From Locusta migratoria (lineage: Eukaryota; Arthropoda; Insecta; Orthoptera; Acrididae): a DNA stretch of 64,000 nt. The stretch lies in the NCBI GenBank assembly GCA_026315105.1, contig CM048746.1, positions 148,348,730-148,412,729 of the forward strand. Direction: 5' to 3'. Every line of letters starts with the position of its first letter. Position 1 is the stretch's first letter. Shown here in pieces: positions 10,760-22,468 of this stretch. Both the position numbers and the translations under genes were made by a program. A model generated the notes under the pieces. The model searched no databases. It worked only from the letters and a program-made list of their open reading frames with translations, and had not been told where the DNA came from.

Positions 10760-12430
10760 TTGAAATAATTATTCGGATATCCAAATGGTATTTTTTTCTG
10801 GATATAAAAACAATAAATCACTACCATGAAATGTCACTTAATGTCACGGGCTGCGAAATATTTTATACTTCAGTAAAGTTATTTAAGGATCGGTTTTTAA
10901 AATATTCGAAGAAAGCTATCGATAGTATTGCTTGTTCTTTAGCATTTTACAAATACTTGTGAAATTATACTGGTAGCAAAACTGGTATTGTTAACTGAAC
11001 TTTGCTGACACTCTATCGACCAAACTAATTATTATTCATCTGGCAAAATTAAGCAAACCAATGATTAGTTCTTTTCTATTCTGAATTCGTCTCGGTGAGG
11101 TAATGTATTAGGAAGGAACCTGTTTGTTCCGACAGTGACTGTGGCGAATAAAGTCTTTCACAAGGGTTTTGAATTAACAGGTTTTACTGTTGAAAATAGT
11201 TCCACAAACACACTGGTTAGCCATACATGCTAATTCTTATAAGGTATTTGATCTTACTTTATATATATGACGTGATACTGTTCCAAAAATATATGCACTG
11301 AAGAAATGGCGGAAACATGCTTTTCCTGGGTGACACAACAACATTCCAAATTTAGATCCACCGGACTCAACTTGATGTGTGCTTGCTGATTACATATTGT
11401 AATATTACAGAAGTAACTAAATCTTCTCCTAGTATCGACTTGAGTTAATCAAGGTGTTAATTTACGTATGCGCGGCATAGCGAAGCAGTGTCAACCGCGA
11501 GTATCTGTCTTTGTTGCAGATATATCAAGCGGTCGGCATTGCAAAGTGAATAGTAGGAGAAGAAAGCCGAAAAGAAGCATGGAATAAAATATATTGAAGC
11601 TCAGTGGCAGTATAGATACTCCATGTGTGAATGTTTTTGTTTCTATTATTCGGATTATTGACTTTGTTGTAATCGGACTAAATGATCAGAGGAGATACAT
11701 GTTTTCATCCTATTAATGTATCTAGTTACAAGTAAAAGTGTTTAATTAATCCGAATCAAAGAGGCGTTGTTCATCTGTTATTTGAGGCAATGGTGTGAAT
11801 TACGAATAGCTTTGAAGAGTAATAACCGAAAGGAACTTAGAGGTACAGCGTAGCTGGATCTCGTTTTGTAATTAGTCACCTTCAAAGATAAGGAAGAAGG
11901 GCAAATACGGACTTAGTGGGGACTTCATACCTTGCAACATATAACTGAGAATTGAGTAACAACGCAATATGCTGTATCCATACAAATAATTAACATCGTC
12001 TTCTTGTGCGAAGCCAACGCCAAGGTTAAGTCACATGTTCTCCACGAGGCATCGATACCCATGCCAACTCACTGTTGCCTCTGACACAGTCCAGCGAAAA
12101 CATGCAACTATTACTCGCTCCGCAAATCCGCGCTACCAGCGGCAATACTCCCTATTTCACAGACGATTCTGTACAATATCAAACGCCTCACTAAACCACC
12201 GCGTCTAATTCGTTACAAACCATCTATGATACATGATAAAAAAGAACAACATTAAAACAAAAGTATGATTTGAAAATGCGATCCTTTCTTTTGCAAGCCG
12301 TCAGCCGTTCCACGCTGCTCAAGCAGATGTGAAACGCTTAACGTTGTAGCAATTTAAACGATGTGAATTTTTATATTTTGACCGTTTCCACATGCTCGAA
12401 TGACGATTTTAAAAATAAATAATATGATGG
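10760..12430. other. No recognisable feature
   Basis: AT-rich sequence without supported genes or repeats, ending at the TIR of the second Tc1-like copy. Confidence 0.5.
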
Positions 12431-12435
12431 GTTAA

Positions 12436-13851
12436 ACTGCTCTTACTCCCATTAAAATTACTGCACCACGAAGATGACGTACAGCAGACGCGAAAATTAA
12501 CCGACAGGAAGAAAATGCTGTGATATGCAAATGATTACGTTTTCAGAGCATTCACACAAGTTTGGCTCCTGTGGCGACACCCACAACGTGATGACATGAG
12601 GAAAGTTTCCGAACGATTTCTCATACATAAACAGCAGTTGACCGGCGTTGCCTGGTGAAACGTTGTTGTGATGCCCGGTGTAAGGAGGAGAAATGCGTAC
12701 CATCACGTTTCCGACAATGATTAAAGTCGGATTGTAGCCTATCGCAAATTCAGTTTATCGTATTGCGACATTGCTGCTTGCGTTGGTCGCGATCCAATGA
12801 CTGTTAGCAGAATATGGAATCGGTGGATTCAGGAGGGCAATACGAAACGCCGTGCTGGATCCCAATGGCGTCGTATCACTAGCAGTCGAGATGACAGGCA
12901 TCTTATCCGCATGACTGTAACGGATCGTGCTGCCACGTCTCGATCCTTGAGTCAACACATGAGGACGTTTGCAAGACACAACCATCTGCAAGAACAGTTC
13001 GACGACGTTTGCAGCAGTATGGACTATCAGCTCGGATACCATGGCTGCGGTTATCCCTGACGCTGCATCACAGCCAGGAACGACTGCGATGGTGTACACA
13101 ACGACGAACCTGGGTGCACGAAAGGCAAAACGTCGTATTTTCTGATGAATCGAGGTTCTGTTTACAGCATCATGATGTTCGCAACTGTGTTTTTGGGCTA
13201 CATCGCGGTGGGCGCACATTGGAAGCGTGAATTCGTCAGCGCCATACTGGCGTATCACCCCCGGCGTGATGGTATGGGGTGCCATTGGTTACACGTCTGG
13301 GTCACCTCTTGTTCGCTTCGACGGCACTTTTAACAATGGCCGTTACATTTCAGATGTGTTACGACACGTGGCTCTACCCTTCATTCGATCCCTGTGAAAC
13401 CCTACATTTCAGCAGGATAATGCACGAGCTCATGTTGCAGGTCCGGTACGGGACTTTCTGGATACGGAAAATTTTCGACTGCAGCCCTGGCCAGCACATT
13501 CTCCAGATCTCTCACCAATTGAAAACGTCTGGTCAATGGTAGCCGAGCAACTGGCTCGTTAGAATACGCCAGTCACTACTCTTGCTGAACTGTGGTATCT
13601 TGGTGAAGCTGCATAGGCATTTGTACATTTACACGCTCTTCAAGCTCTGTTTGACTCAACGCCCAGGCGTATCAAGGCCGTTATTACGGCCAGAGGTGGT
13701 TGTTCTGGGTACTGATTTCTCACGATCTATGCACCCAAATTGCTTGAAAATGTAATGACATGTCAGCTCTTGTAAAATATATTTGTCCAATGAATACCCT
13801 TTTTATCATATGCATTCCTTATTGGTGTAGCAATTTTAATGGCCAGTAGTG
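12436..13851 (+). mobile_element. Tc1-like DNA transposon, copy 2 (inactive)
   Basis: 1416-bp sister of the 1.2-kb copy, in the same orientation, flanked by TA (12434-12435 and 13852-13853). The left TIR has lost a few bases (CTCCCATTAAAATTACTGCACC), while the right one keeps the full GGCCAGTAGTG end. Confidence 0.9.
12671..13715 (+). pseudogene. Tc1-like transposase pseudogene, copy 2
   Basis: The start codon context (ATGCCCGGTGTAAGGAGGAG) aligns with copy 1. The HTH region has a single unit and early stops and frameshifts. The C-terminal part is better preserved than in copy 1: QQDNARAHVAG is followed by SPDLSPIENVW, giving exactly 34 residues between Asp and Glu (DD34E of Tc1). The protein ends ITARGGCSGY at 13713-13715. 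Stops after ARLARQ-like positions (for example the TAG after EQLAR) show that it is dead. Confidence 0.88.
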
Positions 13852-13931
13852 TATTTTTTCTTTATTGTCATTTCTATGTCTACATTACATAGATAGGCTG
13901 GCAGCAGCTTGCAACGCTGCTCTTCAGCGAA

Positions 13932-14204
13932 GTGAATTCAAACAATGGTGACGAAGTGATTAAAACGTTGACAATGGAGTTAAAAATCGGAGAGTTGAAT
14001 TTGACAAATAGGAAAAGTTGGAGATATACAATTGTCACAGATGAGAAAACCACATGCATTAAGTTCAAATTGTGCCACGGTGACATTAAAAGACACATTG
14101 TAGAACAATACACTGTACACGATGAGATAAACAGAGGCACTGATGAAAGAACAGGAGTGCCACTTGTCGTGTTGGCAGCGGGTGCACTGTTAAAGGACAC
14201 TTGA
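13932..14204 (+). other. Unrecognised 90-codon ORF next to the direct repeat
   Basis: An uninterrupted frame encoding MNSNNGDEVIKTLTMELK... to GALLKDT. It is hydrophilic with no membrane segment and no motif I know. It ends inside the first bases of the 0.78-kb direct repeat. It could be a chance frame or a fragment of an unrecognised element. Confidence 0.2.
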
Positions 14205-14970
14205 AGCACTGAACACTATACACTTGTAAAATCTACGGTACTGATGAACCCGCAGGGAAACGGAGGGCGGATGGGGAAGCGCGGGAGGAGGGGACGAAAT
14301 ATAATGTATCCTAACTATTACATTCCTTTAATTTTACAATGTAAGCACCAAATTGCCATTCCACTAAGCGTTAGCGTTGGGACACTGGCGCATCTCAACA
14401 TTGGAATTTTCAATGCTGTGTTCTTGAATTCTAAATTATTCGTGCCCTGCAACCGTTCTGCCTCACATTATACAACATGATAGCTTTTCCAACTCAGTAA
14501 TACCAGAAGGCCAAGGTGCAGTGCGTACAAAATCTAACGAGAGAACCATCTCTCGTTCACTCGTAAGACTACTTATCTGTTAAGTTTGGCATTTGTACCT
14601 GTGTTTCCACTGCTTGCACTATTTATAATGTTCCTGATTGAATGTACAAATGACTGGAAATCTTGTATAGAAACGCGAAATTTAGCTCGAATTTCAATGC
14701 GAGAAGCTTATAATAGTTCCCATAACGAAACTGTCAAAAGATTTGGTAGAAAAACCCCGGAAGTATTACACAAGTGGAAAAACACAATCTTGCTAGGCGG
14801 ACAGTAGTTACTTCCTTACTATTCATGATCGGATCTTCTGAAGGATTTTTCAGTTGATGCATCTCTAATTTATAGTTATAAGATTTTGGTGTATTTTCTA
14901 TCATCAATGTACCAAATAATAATAATAATAATAATAATAATATGAACGGCGGATCGGATGTTGCTTTCAT
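14197..14970 (+). repeat. 0.78-kb direct repeat, copy 1
   Basis: Shares about 774 bp with 17575-18359, from ACACTTGAAGCACTGAACAC to GGATCGGATGTTGCTTTCAT. The unit contains a LINE-derived piece near 14649-14760 and an (AAT)n microsatellite near its 3' end. Sequences outside the unit are unrelated on both sides. Confidence 0.92.
14649..14760 (+). pseudogene. LINE ORF2 fragment (pre-RT region) within the direct repeat
   Basis: Translates as NDWKSCIETRNLARISMREA then YNSSHNETVKRF. This matches the segment just upstream of the RT domain in the Jockey/CR1-like LINEs seen elsewhere in the window. A homologous stretch is readable on the minus strand at about 50.3 kb. The same fragment recurs at 18040-18150. 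Confidence 0.6.
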
Positions 14971-15966
14971 GGATGATTTGCGCATGCACAAGGCGAGGTT
15001 TGTTTTAGGACCATTCGTGCGTAATCGCCTGATCTCGAGTAGCCAGGAGCTGGTGTGTCTACCAGCTCCAGCGCCAGTGTTAAAAGCGGAGTTTCCACTC
15101 GTGCCTTCCTGCCGCGGGAGCGTCAACATCTGCGTCCAGGGGGTTCAGAAGAGAATTTTAAACTCAGCGGCGCATGCGCATTGCAACACCTGCCTATATC
15201 AAGCGGTCGCGCTACACCTCGTATACGTGCGGTCTCCGCGACGTAAAACGATTCTTAAGCTATTGCAATAAAGTTCCGGATTGCTGCTTATATTTTATTT
15301 AATAGTGTTACAGCTGCTTCGACAGTTTTTCATTCTCGAGCGCTTGCGTATATAAGAAGTACATTAATTACAAATCAAACAATAGGAAAATATACTTAAA
15401 TTTGTTTGTTATAAATTTTCCTTATAACTTACGTCTACGATGTTTGGACGTTATATGCTGACATCTGGCGTAACTGTTGCATAAACTATATAGAAATATA
15501 CACGTATTTAGTTATTCTATACAGTTTTTAGCTGTAAGGTATTATGCAGCTTTTTACGCTAAAAAGTTAAATTAAAGAAAATTTTTATATTTTTCGTAAT
15601 TAACAACAGCTTTTCCAAAGATGTTTACATATATAGTAATCAACTAAGTTATCAGATACTTTTTTAACGTTAACATTGGTCAGAGAGGTTTATTTCGTTT
15701 TTTCCTCTGCTCATTTAGTATATCTTTGCTTTTCAGCCTTTTTCATGGATAAAGTCAATAAAATTAACCAGATAATTTTTATGTTTGAAATCAGTGTGTT
15801 CATTAAGCATTTCGTTCGGATGATTTTTAGTGTGAATATATATTACAAATTCCTCCAAAATATTCATTTCTATTCCCTTTGGTATTTTATGCAAAATCGT
15901 AAGTGCGTTTTCAATGTTAAGTGCTGAATGGTTTTCGTTTCTGAGGTGTAAATAGAAACTAGATGG
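14971..15966. other. Unassigned sequence with perfect hairpin and poly(A) signal
   Basis: Holds a perfect 9-bp hairpin (GGAGCTGGT 15046-15054, six-base loop, ACCAGCTCC 15061-15069) and an AATAAA at 15267-15272. The first 300 bp are GC-richer than the surroundings. No coding similarity seen. Confidence 0.5.
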
Positions 15967-16750
15967 AGTGGCGGCTAGTTCAAAATTTGACCAGTGTGCT
16001 ACAATATTACAAAATAAACAGCAAACAAAATATACTAAAATAAAAAGTCAACGTTTGTATGATTGCCTTTAATTAAATATCAATTAAAATTCTACTGACA
16101 GTGAGACCTTCAGGGGAATCTATAACAGCGCTGCCAACTGCATGTATTCACTGCAGGTAGTAAATATAACGTGTAAAAATATTAATTTCATTTACAGAAA
16201 TTAAAAATTTAGACTCAGAGGTATTTGATTACGAGCCTCACACAGGTAGGTTTGAGAGACAACGCGCAAGACGCCTGAGCCAGCGCGCTATTCGACTCTG
16301 TATGCCGCAATATTCGTCATATACTATTCTTCCGCAGTCGCTACACGCAGCGCGAAGAGAAATATTGATCTTGTGCTGTAGTCGGTCTCAGCACACATGA
16401 GCCGCCAGGCCTGACGTCACGTCTGCGCATGCACACTAGCCAACAGACGACTACGCCGCCTCTCTGCGTATGTACCAGCGCGGCTGAATCCCCCTTCAGC
16501 ACACGGACCTGATTTCCAGCTATCGCGGTGAGAGCGCTCCAAAATGCGCTTTCATCCTTACTACTAGCATTCTAATACGCATTCGAAGGGAATTGGCATA
16601 ATTTTATTGTGATATCGGGCCCGTATTCCAAGAGAAAGGATGTAATTTTACAGCGATTTCTCGATTGCATTCGAAGAGAAATGGCATAATTTTAGTAATA
16701 TATTTACAGTGTGCTGCAGCACATTAGCACATTATCACCTGCCGCCACTG
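15967..16750 (+). mobile_element. hAT-like MITE, copy 1
   Basis: About 784 bp, starting AGTGGCGGC and ending GCCGCCACTG. Flanked by CTAGATGG (15959-15966) and CTAGATTG (16751-16758), an 8-bp target duplication with one mismatch. The short TIRs and 8-bp duplication point to hAT. No transposase remains. The copy at 18495-19276 is the same sequence in reverse orientation. Confidence 0.75.
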
Positions 16751-17574
16751 CTAGATTGGTTGTTTTCACTTATTCTTACGTCTTGTTTCTAGCACATATA
16801 TGATGCAGCAGGCCCAACAATTAAGAAAGAAAAAAAAGTTTCTCAAGCTATAAAAATACTTTGAATGTCCGTATAAAATGATCTAATGGAAGAACGAAAC
16901 GATTAATGATAGTTTAAAAACATTTTTTTATTTATTTTCTTTTTTCAAGAAGAATTTTTTCCGTGGGTTGACTGAACCAGTGAACAGATAGGACGCGCCG
17001 TCCCTGCGAACTTTGCACTGCGGCCGACGCCTTTGTCCGCTGTCATTAGATGTTCGGCACGTTGTACCCCTGCTCTCACCCCTTCCCACTCACGCCACTT
17101 TCCTGCCCCCCCCCCTCCTCAACCTTCCACTGGGAGGGCCAGAGCCGGACACCCAACAGGCTGTGGCGTTGATTGCCGCTCTCAGGGCCAGATACGTAAT
17201 TGGAGCAACCGACGAAGCGAACGCACGACTCTCTGCGGCAACCCGTGGCAAATGAAATCACCACAGCCGGCTCGGTCAGTAGGCTGTAGCCAGTAGCAGG
17301 CAGGGCGCAGGATATGGGGGAGGGGTTGGTCCTGGACGGGGGGGGGGGAGTAATTACGCTGTGGGACACGGTACGGGGAGCCTGGCGAATTTATCCTGGC
17401 CAGTGATTGCAGCTGACGGACGTGCGCTGCCAGCGATGTCGCATTTCAGTCGCTTGCAATTGTTTCCGAAACTCAGCAACAGAGAGCGTTGACAGACGCC
17501 ACCATCTTTCATATTGAATCACCTCTGCTCTCCCGGCCGCCCATTCATTTAACTGCGTTTCTCTCGCTCAGGTT
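16751..17574. other. Spacer between MITE and second direct repeat, partly GC-rich
   Basis: Contains a GC-rich 17.0-17.5 kb segment with a C run (17107-17116) and a G run (17338-17348). Open frames here are short, and I recognise no protein in them. Confidence 0.5.
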
Positions 17575-18359
17575 ACACTTGAAGCACTGAACACTAAACA
17601 CTGGACGAAGCACTTGTCAAATATACGGTACTGATTAACCCGCAGGGAAACGGAAGGTGGATGGGGAAGCGCGGGACGAGGGGGCGAAAAATACTGTATC
17701 CTAACTATTATATTCCTTCAGTTTTACAATTTATGCCCCAAGCTGCCGTTCCACTAAGCGTTAGCGTTGGTGACACTGGCGCTTCTCAATATTGGAATTT
17801 TCAATGCTGTGTTCTTGGATTCTAAATTATTCGGGCCCTGCAATTGTTCTGCCTCACATTATACAACATGATAGCTTTTCCAACTCAGTAATACTACAAG
17901 GCCAAGCTGCAGTGCGTACAAATCCTAACGAGAGAACCATTTCTCGTTCACTTGTAAGACTACTTATCTGTTAAGTTTGGCATTTGCATCTGTTTTCCCA
18001 CTGCCTGCACTATTTATAATGTTCCTGATTGAATGTACAAATGACTGGAAATCTCGTACAGAAACTCGAAATTTAGCTCGAATTTCAATGCGAGAAGCTT
18101 ATAATAGTTCCCATAACGAAACTGTCAAAAGATTTGGTAGAAAAACCCCGGAAGTAGTACAGAAGTGGAAAAACACAATCTTGCTAGGTGGACAGTAGTT
18201 ACTTCCTTACTATTCATGATCGGATCTTCTGAAGGATTTTGCAGTTGATGCATCTCTTATTTATAGTTATAAGATTCTGGTGTATTTTTTGATCATCAAT
18301 GTACCAAATAATAATAATAATAATAATAATATGAACGGCGGATCGGATGTTGCTTTCAT
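17575..18359 (+). repeat. 0.78-kb direct repeat, copy 2
   Basis: About 785 bp, highly similar to 14197-14970 and in the same orientation, 3.4 kb away. It has an extra short insertion near its 5' end (CTGGACGAAGCACTTG region). It carries the same LINE fragment (about 18040-18150) and (AAT)n tract. Confidence 0.92.
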
Positions 18360-18363
18360 AGAC

Positions 18364-18494
18364 ACAACACAACTACTACTCACTTTTTCTGCTAATGATC
18401 TAGTAATTGTTCTTTGATTCAAATTTACTCTCTTTTTTCTCTTTGCCCATGTTCCCGTAAATGCAGGGTCGGCTCTTTGTTAAATCCGCATTTG
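18364..18494. repeat. 130-bp direct repeat left of MITE copy 2
   Basis: From ACTACTACTCACTTTTTCTG to TAAATCCGCATTTG. It is repeated at 19288-19420, so the MITE sits between two copies of this segment. The MITE has no matching 8-bp duplication of its own. Confidence 0.85.
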
Positions 18495-19276
18495 CAATGG
18501 CGGCTGGTGATAATATACTAATGTGCTGCAGTACACTGTAAATATATTACTAAAATTATGCCATTTCTCTTCGAAAGCAAGCGAGAAATCGCTGTAAAAT
18601 TACATCATTTCTCTTGGAATGCGATCTAGATATCACAATAAAATTATGCCAATTCTCTTCCAATGCGTATTAGAATGCTGGTAATAAGGATGAAAACGCA
18701 TTTTGGAGCGCCCTCGCCGCGATAGCTGGAAACCAGCTCCGTGTGCTGAAGTGAGATTCAGCCGCACTGGTATGTGCGCAGAGAGGCGGCGCAGTCGTCT
18801 GTTCGCTAGTGCGCATGCGCAGACGTGACGTCAGGCCTGGCGACTCGTGTGTGCTGAGACCGGCTGCAGCACCACACCAATATTTCTGCTCGCGCTGCTT
18901 GTGACGGCTGCGGAAGAATAGTATATGACGAATATTGCTACTTACAGAGTCAAATAGTGCGCTGACTCAGGCGTCTTGTGCGTTGTCTCTCAATTCCTCT
19001 GTGAGGCTCGTATTCAAATACCTCTGAGTCTAAATTTTTAAATTCTGTAAATAAAATTAATATTTTCAAACGTTATATTTACTACCTGCAGTGAATACAT
19101 GCAGTTGGCAGCGCTGTTATAGATTCCCCTGAAGGTCTTACTGTCAATACAGTATTAATTGATATTTAATTAAAGGCAATCATTAAAGGTTGGCTTTTTA
19201 TTTTAGTATATTTTGTTTCCTGTTTATTTTTGTAATATTGTAGCACACTGGTCAAATTTTGTACGAGCCGCCACTG
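18495..19276 (-). mobile_element. hAT-like MITE, copy 2 (inverted)
   Basis: 782-bp reverse-complement relative of 15967-16750, with ends CAATGGCGGC and GCCGCCACTG. Together the two copies form a long imperfect inverted repeat with arms of about 0.78 kb and a 1.7-kb spacer that contains direct-repeat copy 2. The flanking octamers differ (CGCATTTG and GTTTCTAC). Confidence 0.8.
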
Positions 19277-19287
19277 GTTTCTACCAA

Positions 19288-19420
19288 CAAAACCACTACT
19301 CACTTTTTCTGCTAATGATCTAGTAATTGTTCTTTGATTCAAATTTACTCTCTCTTTTTTCTCTTTGGCCATGTTTCCGTACATGCAGGGTCGGCTCTTT
19401 GTTGAATCCACATTTGGTGT
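19288..19420. repeat. 130-bp direct repeat right of MITE copy 2
   Basis: Second copy of the 18364-18494 segment, with a few substitutions (CATGTTTCCGTACATGCAGG against CATGTTCCCGTAAATGCAGG). Confidence 0.85.
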
Positions 19421-19589
19421 GTTAATATTAACCGGCTGGCCGGTTGCCCAAACTGTCGTCATCCCATGCCCCCCGGGAGGAAATGCGTACCCCAAATTTC
19501 TGCGTAGAGTGTTATATGTGTGAAACTGTAAAGTGTCACGAAATGTTAGCGACTCGTGTAACTGAAGTGGGACTTGGGGACTAGCTCGG

Positions 19590-19760
19590 TATTCACATGA
19601 ATGTGGATAAACCGTCTAAAAACTACACCCAGGCTTGCCGACATTCTGATCTCCTTCGTTAATCCGCCGGGTGGATTCGAACAGTGGCTGGTACGCCTTC
19701 CCGTCTGAGAAAGCGGTGCGTTAGACCACACGGCTATCCTATTGGGTGTCGATTCGAATT
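19590..19760 (-). repeat. tRNA-derived SINE relic, third type
   Basis: On the minus strand it reads GGATAGCCGTGTGGTCTAAC followed by CGCACCGCTTTCTCAGACGG and a B box (CTGTTCGAATCCACC), then CGGCGGATTAACG. The A-box and B-box order and spacing are tRNA-like, but the body differs from families A and B. Confidence 0.6.
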
Positions 19761-19811
19761 TACTGTTAGTGATATATCTGTAGACACAGACGATGTTAGA
19801 CAAACCATAAA

Positions 19812-20011
19812 ATTCTAATGTTTGTAAACCTATTGGGCCAAAACGCTATGGTCTTCATTCCCTAGACTTGCAGACTACTTAAATTAATTTACACAAAGAC
19901 AACACACTCAACCAAGCCCGCATGTCCGTAGGAGGACTCGAAACTCTGGTGGGAGTGACCGCCCAGCCCGAGTATCATGCTTTAGGCTACGCTGAGAGTC
20001 ACGCCCTGCTA
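19812..20011 (-). repeat. Degenerate tRNA-derived SINE (family A/B relative)
   Basis: The tail side (AATGTTTGTAAACCTATTGG, then TCCCTAGACTTGCAGACTAC) and the head side (AGGAGGACTCGAAACTC, then TAGGCTACGCTGAGAG) follow the same order as the other minus-strand SINEs. Heavily substituted. Confidence 0.65.
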
Positions 20012-20877
20012 CAAATCACAATTTCGTCAGGCAATTGGCAACAGTGACATTTACAATTTCGTTTATATTGTCCGTGACAAGTAGAAACAAGATAAAGTGA
20101 TTTTGTTGCTTAATTTTGGTGTTATTTTGCCAATTTGGTGACTTTCTTCAAAATAATTTTTTGCCGATTTCTCGACAATTTTTTCATAAAAACTTAATTA
20201 TTTCAGCAATACGTTATTGGTTTTGGTGAGTTCTCTTAAATGATTTGCGCTTGTAGTGTTATGTTTTGTCCTTTTCGGTATAATTTTCGCCTGTTTTGTT
20301 GTAAATATTTCCCAACTTCTTTCCCTTTTTTGGCCCTGTTTCGCAGTAGTTATGCGGTGCTCATATGGATTTTAATTTGTATTATTTGTGGTGTTATACT
20401 GTTATTACAAAGTTTCGTGCAATTATTGTATTCTTTCTTTCACTTACTCTCTTATGCATGTTACCATTTCGCCTGACTTTGCCTTTCTTACACCGGACTC
20501 ACATTCGGGTGCACGGTGGTTTAAACCCACTTGCGACTACTCAGATTTACGTTTTCCGACTTTTCACAAAATCACTCCATGCATAACCCGTAATGATTCC
20601 CTCCAAATTCCTAACAAAATAATCCGAGCTTGTGCTCCGTTTCGATTAACACGCTTCCGACGCGAATTTAAACCTTAATCTTGCGTTCTTCCATTCTTTT
20701 CTCGACTTTTCTCCAATTTTAGGGTATCTTTTTTCGTATTCGATGTTTCTTTTGTCAAGTTCTCTGCAATTTCGTAGCTAATTTCGGTGTCTAGTGTCTC
20801 ATGCAGTGAACATGTTTACACAAATGTAAACAACACGTCACTAATCGGTACATACGGCGTAATAAAATTTTATTCCT
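20012..20877. other. No recognisable feature
   Basis: T-rich sequence with short ORFs coding low-complexity hydrophobic peptides; no supported gene. Confidence 0.5.
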
Positions 20878-20879
20878 TT

Positions 20880-21446
20880 GCATCTACATCTACATCTACA
20901 TCCATACTCCGCAAGCCACCCGAAGGTGTGTGTCAGAGGGTACCTTGTGTACCACTATCGGTTCTCCCTCCTGTTCCAGTCACGTATTGTTTGCGGGGAA
21001 GAAAGATTGTCGGTATGCCTCCGTATGGACTCTAATCTCTCTGATTTTATCCTTAAATCTCTTCGCGAGATATACCTAGGAGGAGGCAATATACTGCTAG
21101 ACTCCTCGGTAAAGGTATGTTCTCAAAACTTCGACAAAAGCCCGTACCGAGCGACAGAGCGTCTCTCCTGCAAGGTCTTTCACTGGAGTTTATCGATCAT
21201 CTCCGTAATGCTTTCACGAATACCATATGATTCTGATCTCCGTTGGATCTTTTCTGCTTCCTCTATCAAACCCACCTGGTACGGATCCGATAATGGTGAG
21301 CAATATTCAGGCAGAGGGTGAACAAGTAAGCTGTAACCTACTTTCTTTGTTTTTGGACTGCATTTCCTAAGGATTCTTCCAATGAATCTCAGTCTGGCAT
21401 CTGCTTTACCGACGACTGATTTTATATGGTCGTTTCATATACTCCA
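20880..21446 (-). pseudogene. LINE 3' end (Jockey/CR1-like) with GATGTA terminal repeat
   Basis: The minus strand carries the end of the RT thumb/C-terminal region (PEYCSPLSDPYQVG, EEAEKIQRRSESYG, KTLQERRSVARYGLL). It continues into a 3' untranslated stretch and ends in short tandem GATGTA units (20880-20905). A stop falls inside the C-terminal motif (KLQ*KTLQ). Such 3' microsatellite ends replace a poly(A) tail in several LINE groups. Confidence 0.75.
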
Positions 21447-21449
21447 GTT

Positions 21450-22258
21450 GCAGAGTATGATAATTAATAGTGAACTAACAGAATAATAATTATTACTTGA
21501 AGTGCTTACTTACATAAAAATAATCCTAACAGAAACAATGGCATTTGTTCACTACAAGTCAGGTTAAACCACATTTTACGCATTTCTCATTGCTTGGAAT
21601 AGGCACAAGCAAATTTTCTGAAATTGTATGGTGAGATACTACTCAGTATTTGTAGTACAACGGAAGGAGGAGAATCTTGACTAACAGCGAGTTTATGCGA
21701 GCTTTCAAATTATTTGAATTTAATTTCCTTTCGTTTAAAAAAATAGTACAAATCCTGAGGAAAGAAAGCAAGTTATGAGCATAATATCCTATTTCAAAGT
21801 CTGACTGTAGGTTGTTAATTTACTGCCACTGTTCCCGTGCGTTGTGTTAATTAAAGTAGCTGGCATTAGCAGGAAAAATTTCTCACATGACTTTGTAGCC
21901 AACAAACCTCACTTATATTTACAGCCTCTTTTCAAGACAGTGGATCGTCAGTTTAAGCAAAGCCACCCGTGATGGAACAGAAACTCACGTTCGTGGAAGA
22001 GTTAATAAGAGAGACCCATTATGACGTGACAGAAAGCAACTATAACCCTGACGTTTTCTGCATTGTTAGCACATATAGCGACAGGTAACGACCACGCTGT
22101 CGACGGGTCGTTAGATCCTAGTTTTCATTCCTGTTTTATGGAGGGGAACTATCGCATTATGTTTTCGTGAAATGGCAACGAAAGTCACGGACCTGTCATG
22201 GAAGACATCTTCGTCATAAAGAGGCGATGAGAACTATGTTTAGTTTATTTTTCAGACA
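21450..22258. other. No recognisable feature
   Basis: AT-rich sequence with no supported gene or repeat. Confidence 0.5.
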
Positions 22259-22274
22259 AAATCGTGGAGTTAAA

Positions 22275-22468
22275 AAAATGTTCAAATGTCTGTAAATCTA
22301 TCGGACGAAACTGCATGGTCATAAGTCCGTAGCTTACAAACTACTTAAATCTAGGTAAACTAACCTACGGACAAACACACCCATGCCCCAGGGACTCGAA
22401 CCTCCACGGCGAGCAACAGCGCACTCCGCAGCGAGGTGCTTTAGACCGCTCGGCTACTCCACCTTCGC
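22275..22468 (-). repeat. tRNA-derived SINE, family B, with 16-bp target-site duplication
   Basis: Family B differs from A in the head (GGAGTAGCCGAGCGGTCTAAA type) and B-box region (GGAGGTTCGAGTCCCTGGGG type). The target AATCGTGGAGTTAAAA is duplicated at 22259-22274 and 22469-22484, fixing both ends. The tail stem is CTACGGAC paired with GTCCGATAG. Confidence 0.95.

Noticed and set aside
11521..11535. Shared 14-mer TATATCAAGCGGTC at 11.5 and 15.2 kb
   Set aside because: No extended similarity around the match; too short to support a repeat.
14586..14807. 72-codon ORF conserved between both direct repeats (also 17977-18198)
   Set aside because: Conservation follows from the recent duplication of the whole unit, and the middle of the ORF is a LINE fragment; no evidence for a separate gene.
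17076..17369. GC-rich minus-strand ORF as an exon
   Set aside because: Composition-driven open frame with C/G homopolymers, no splice-site support and no recognisable domain.
14197..18359. LTR retrotransposon with 0.78-kb LTRs
   Set aside because: The repeats do not have clear TG...CA ends, contain a LINE ORF fragment, and the 2.6-kb interior has no gag, protease or RT.
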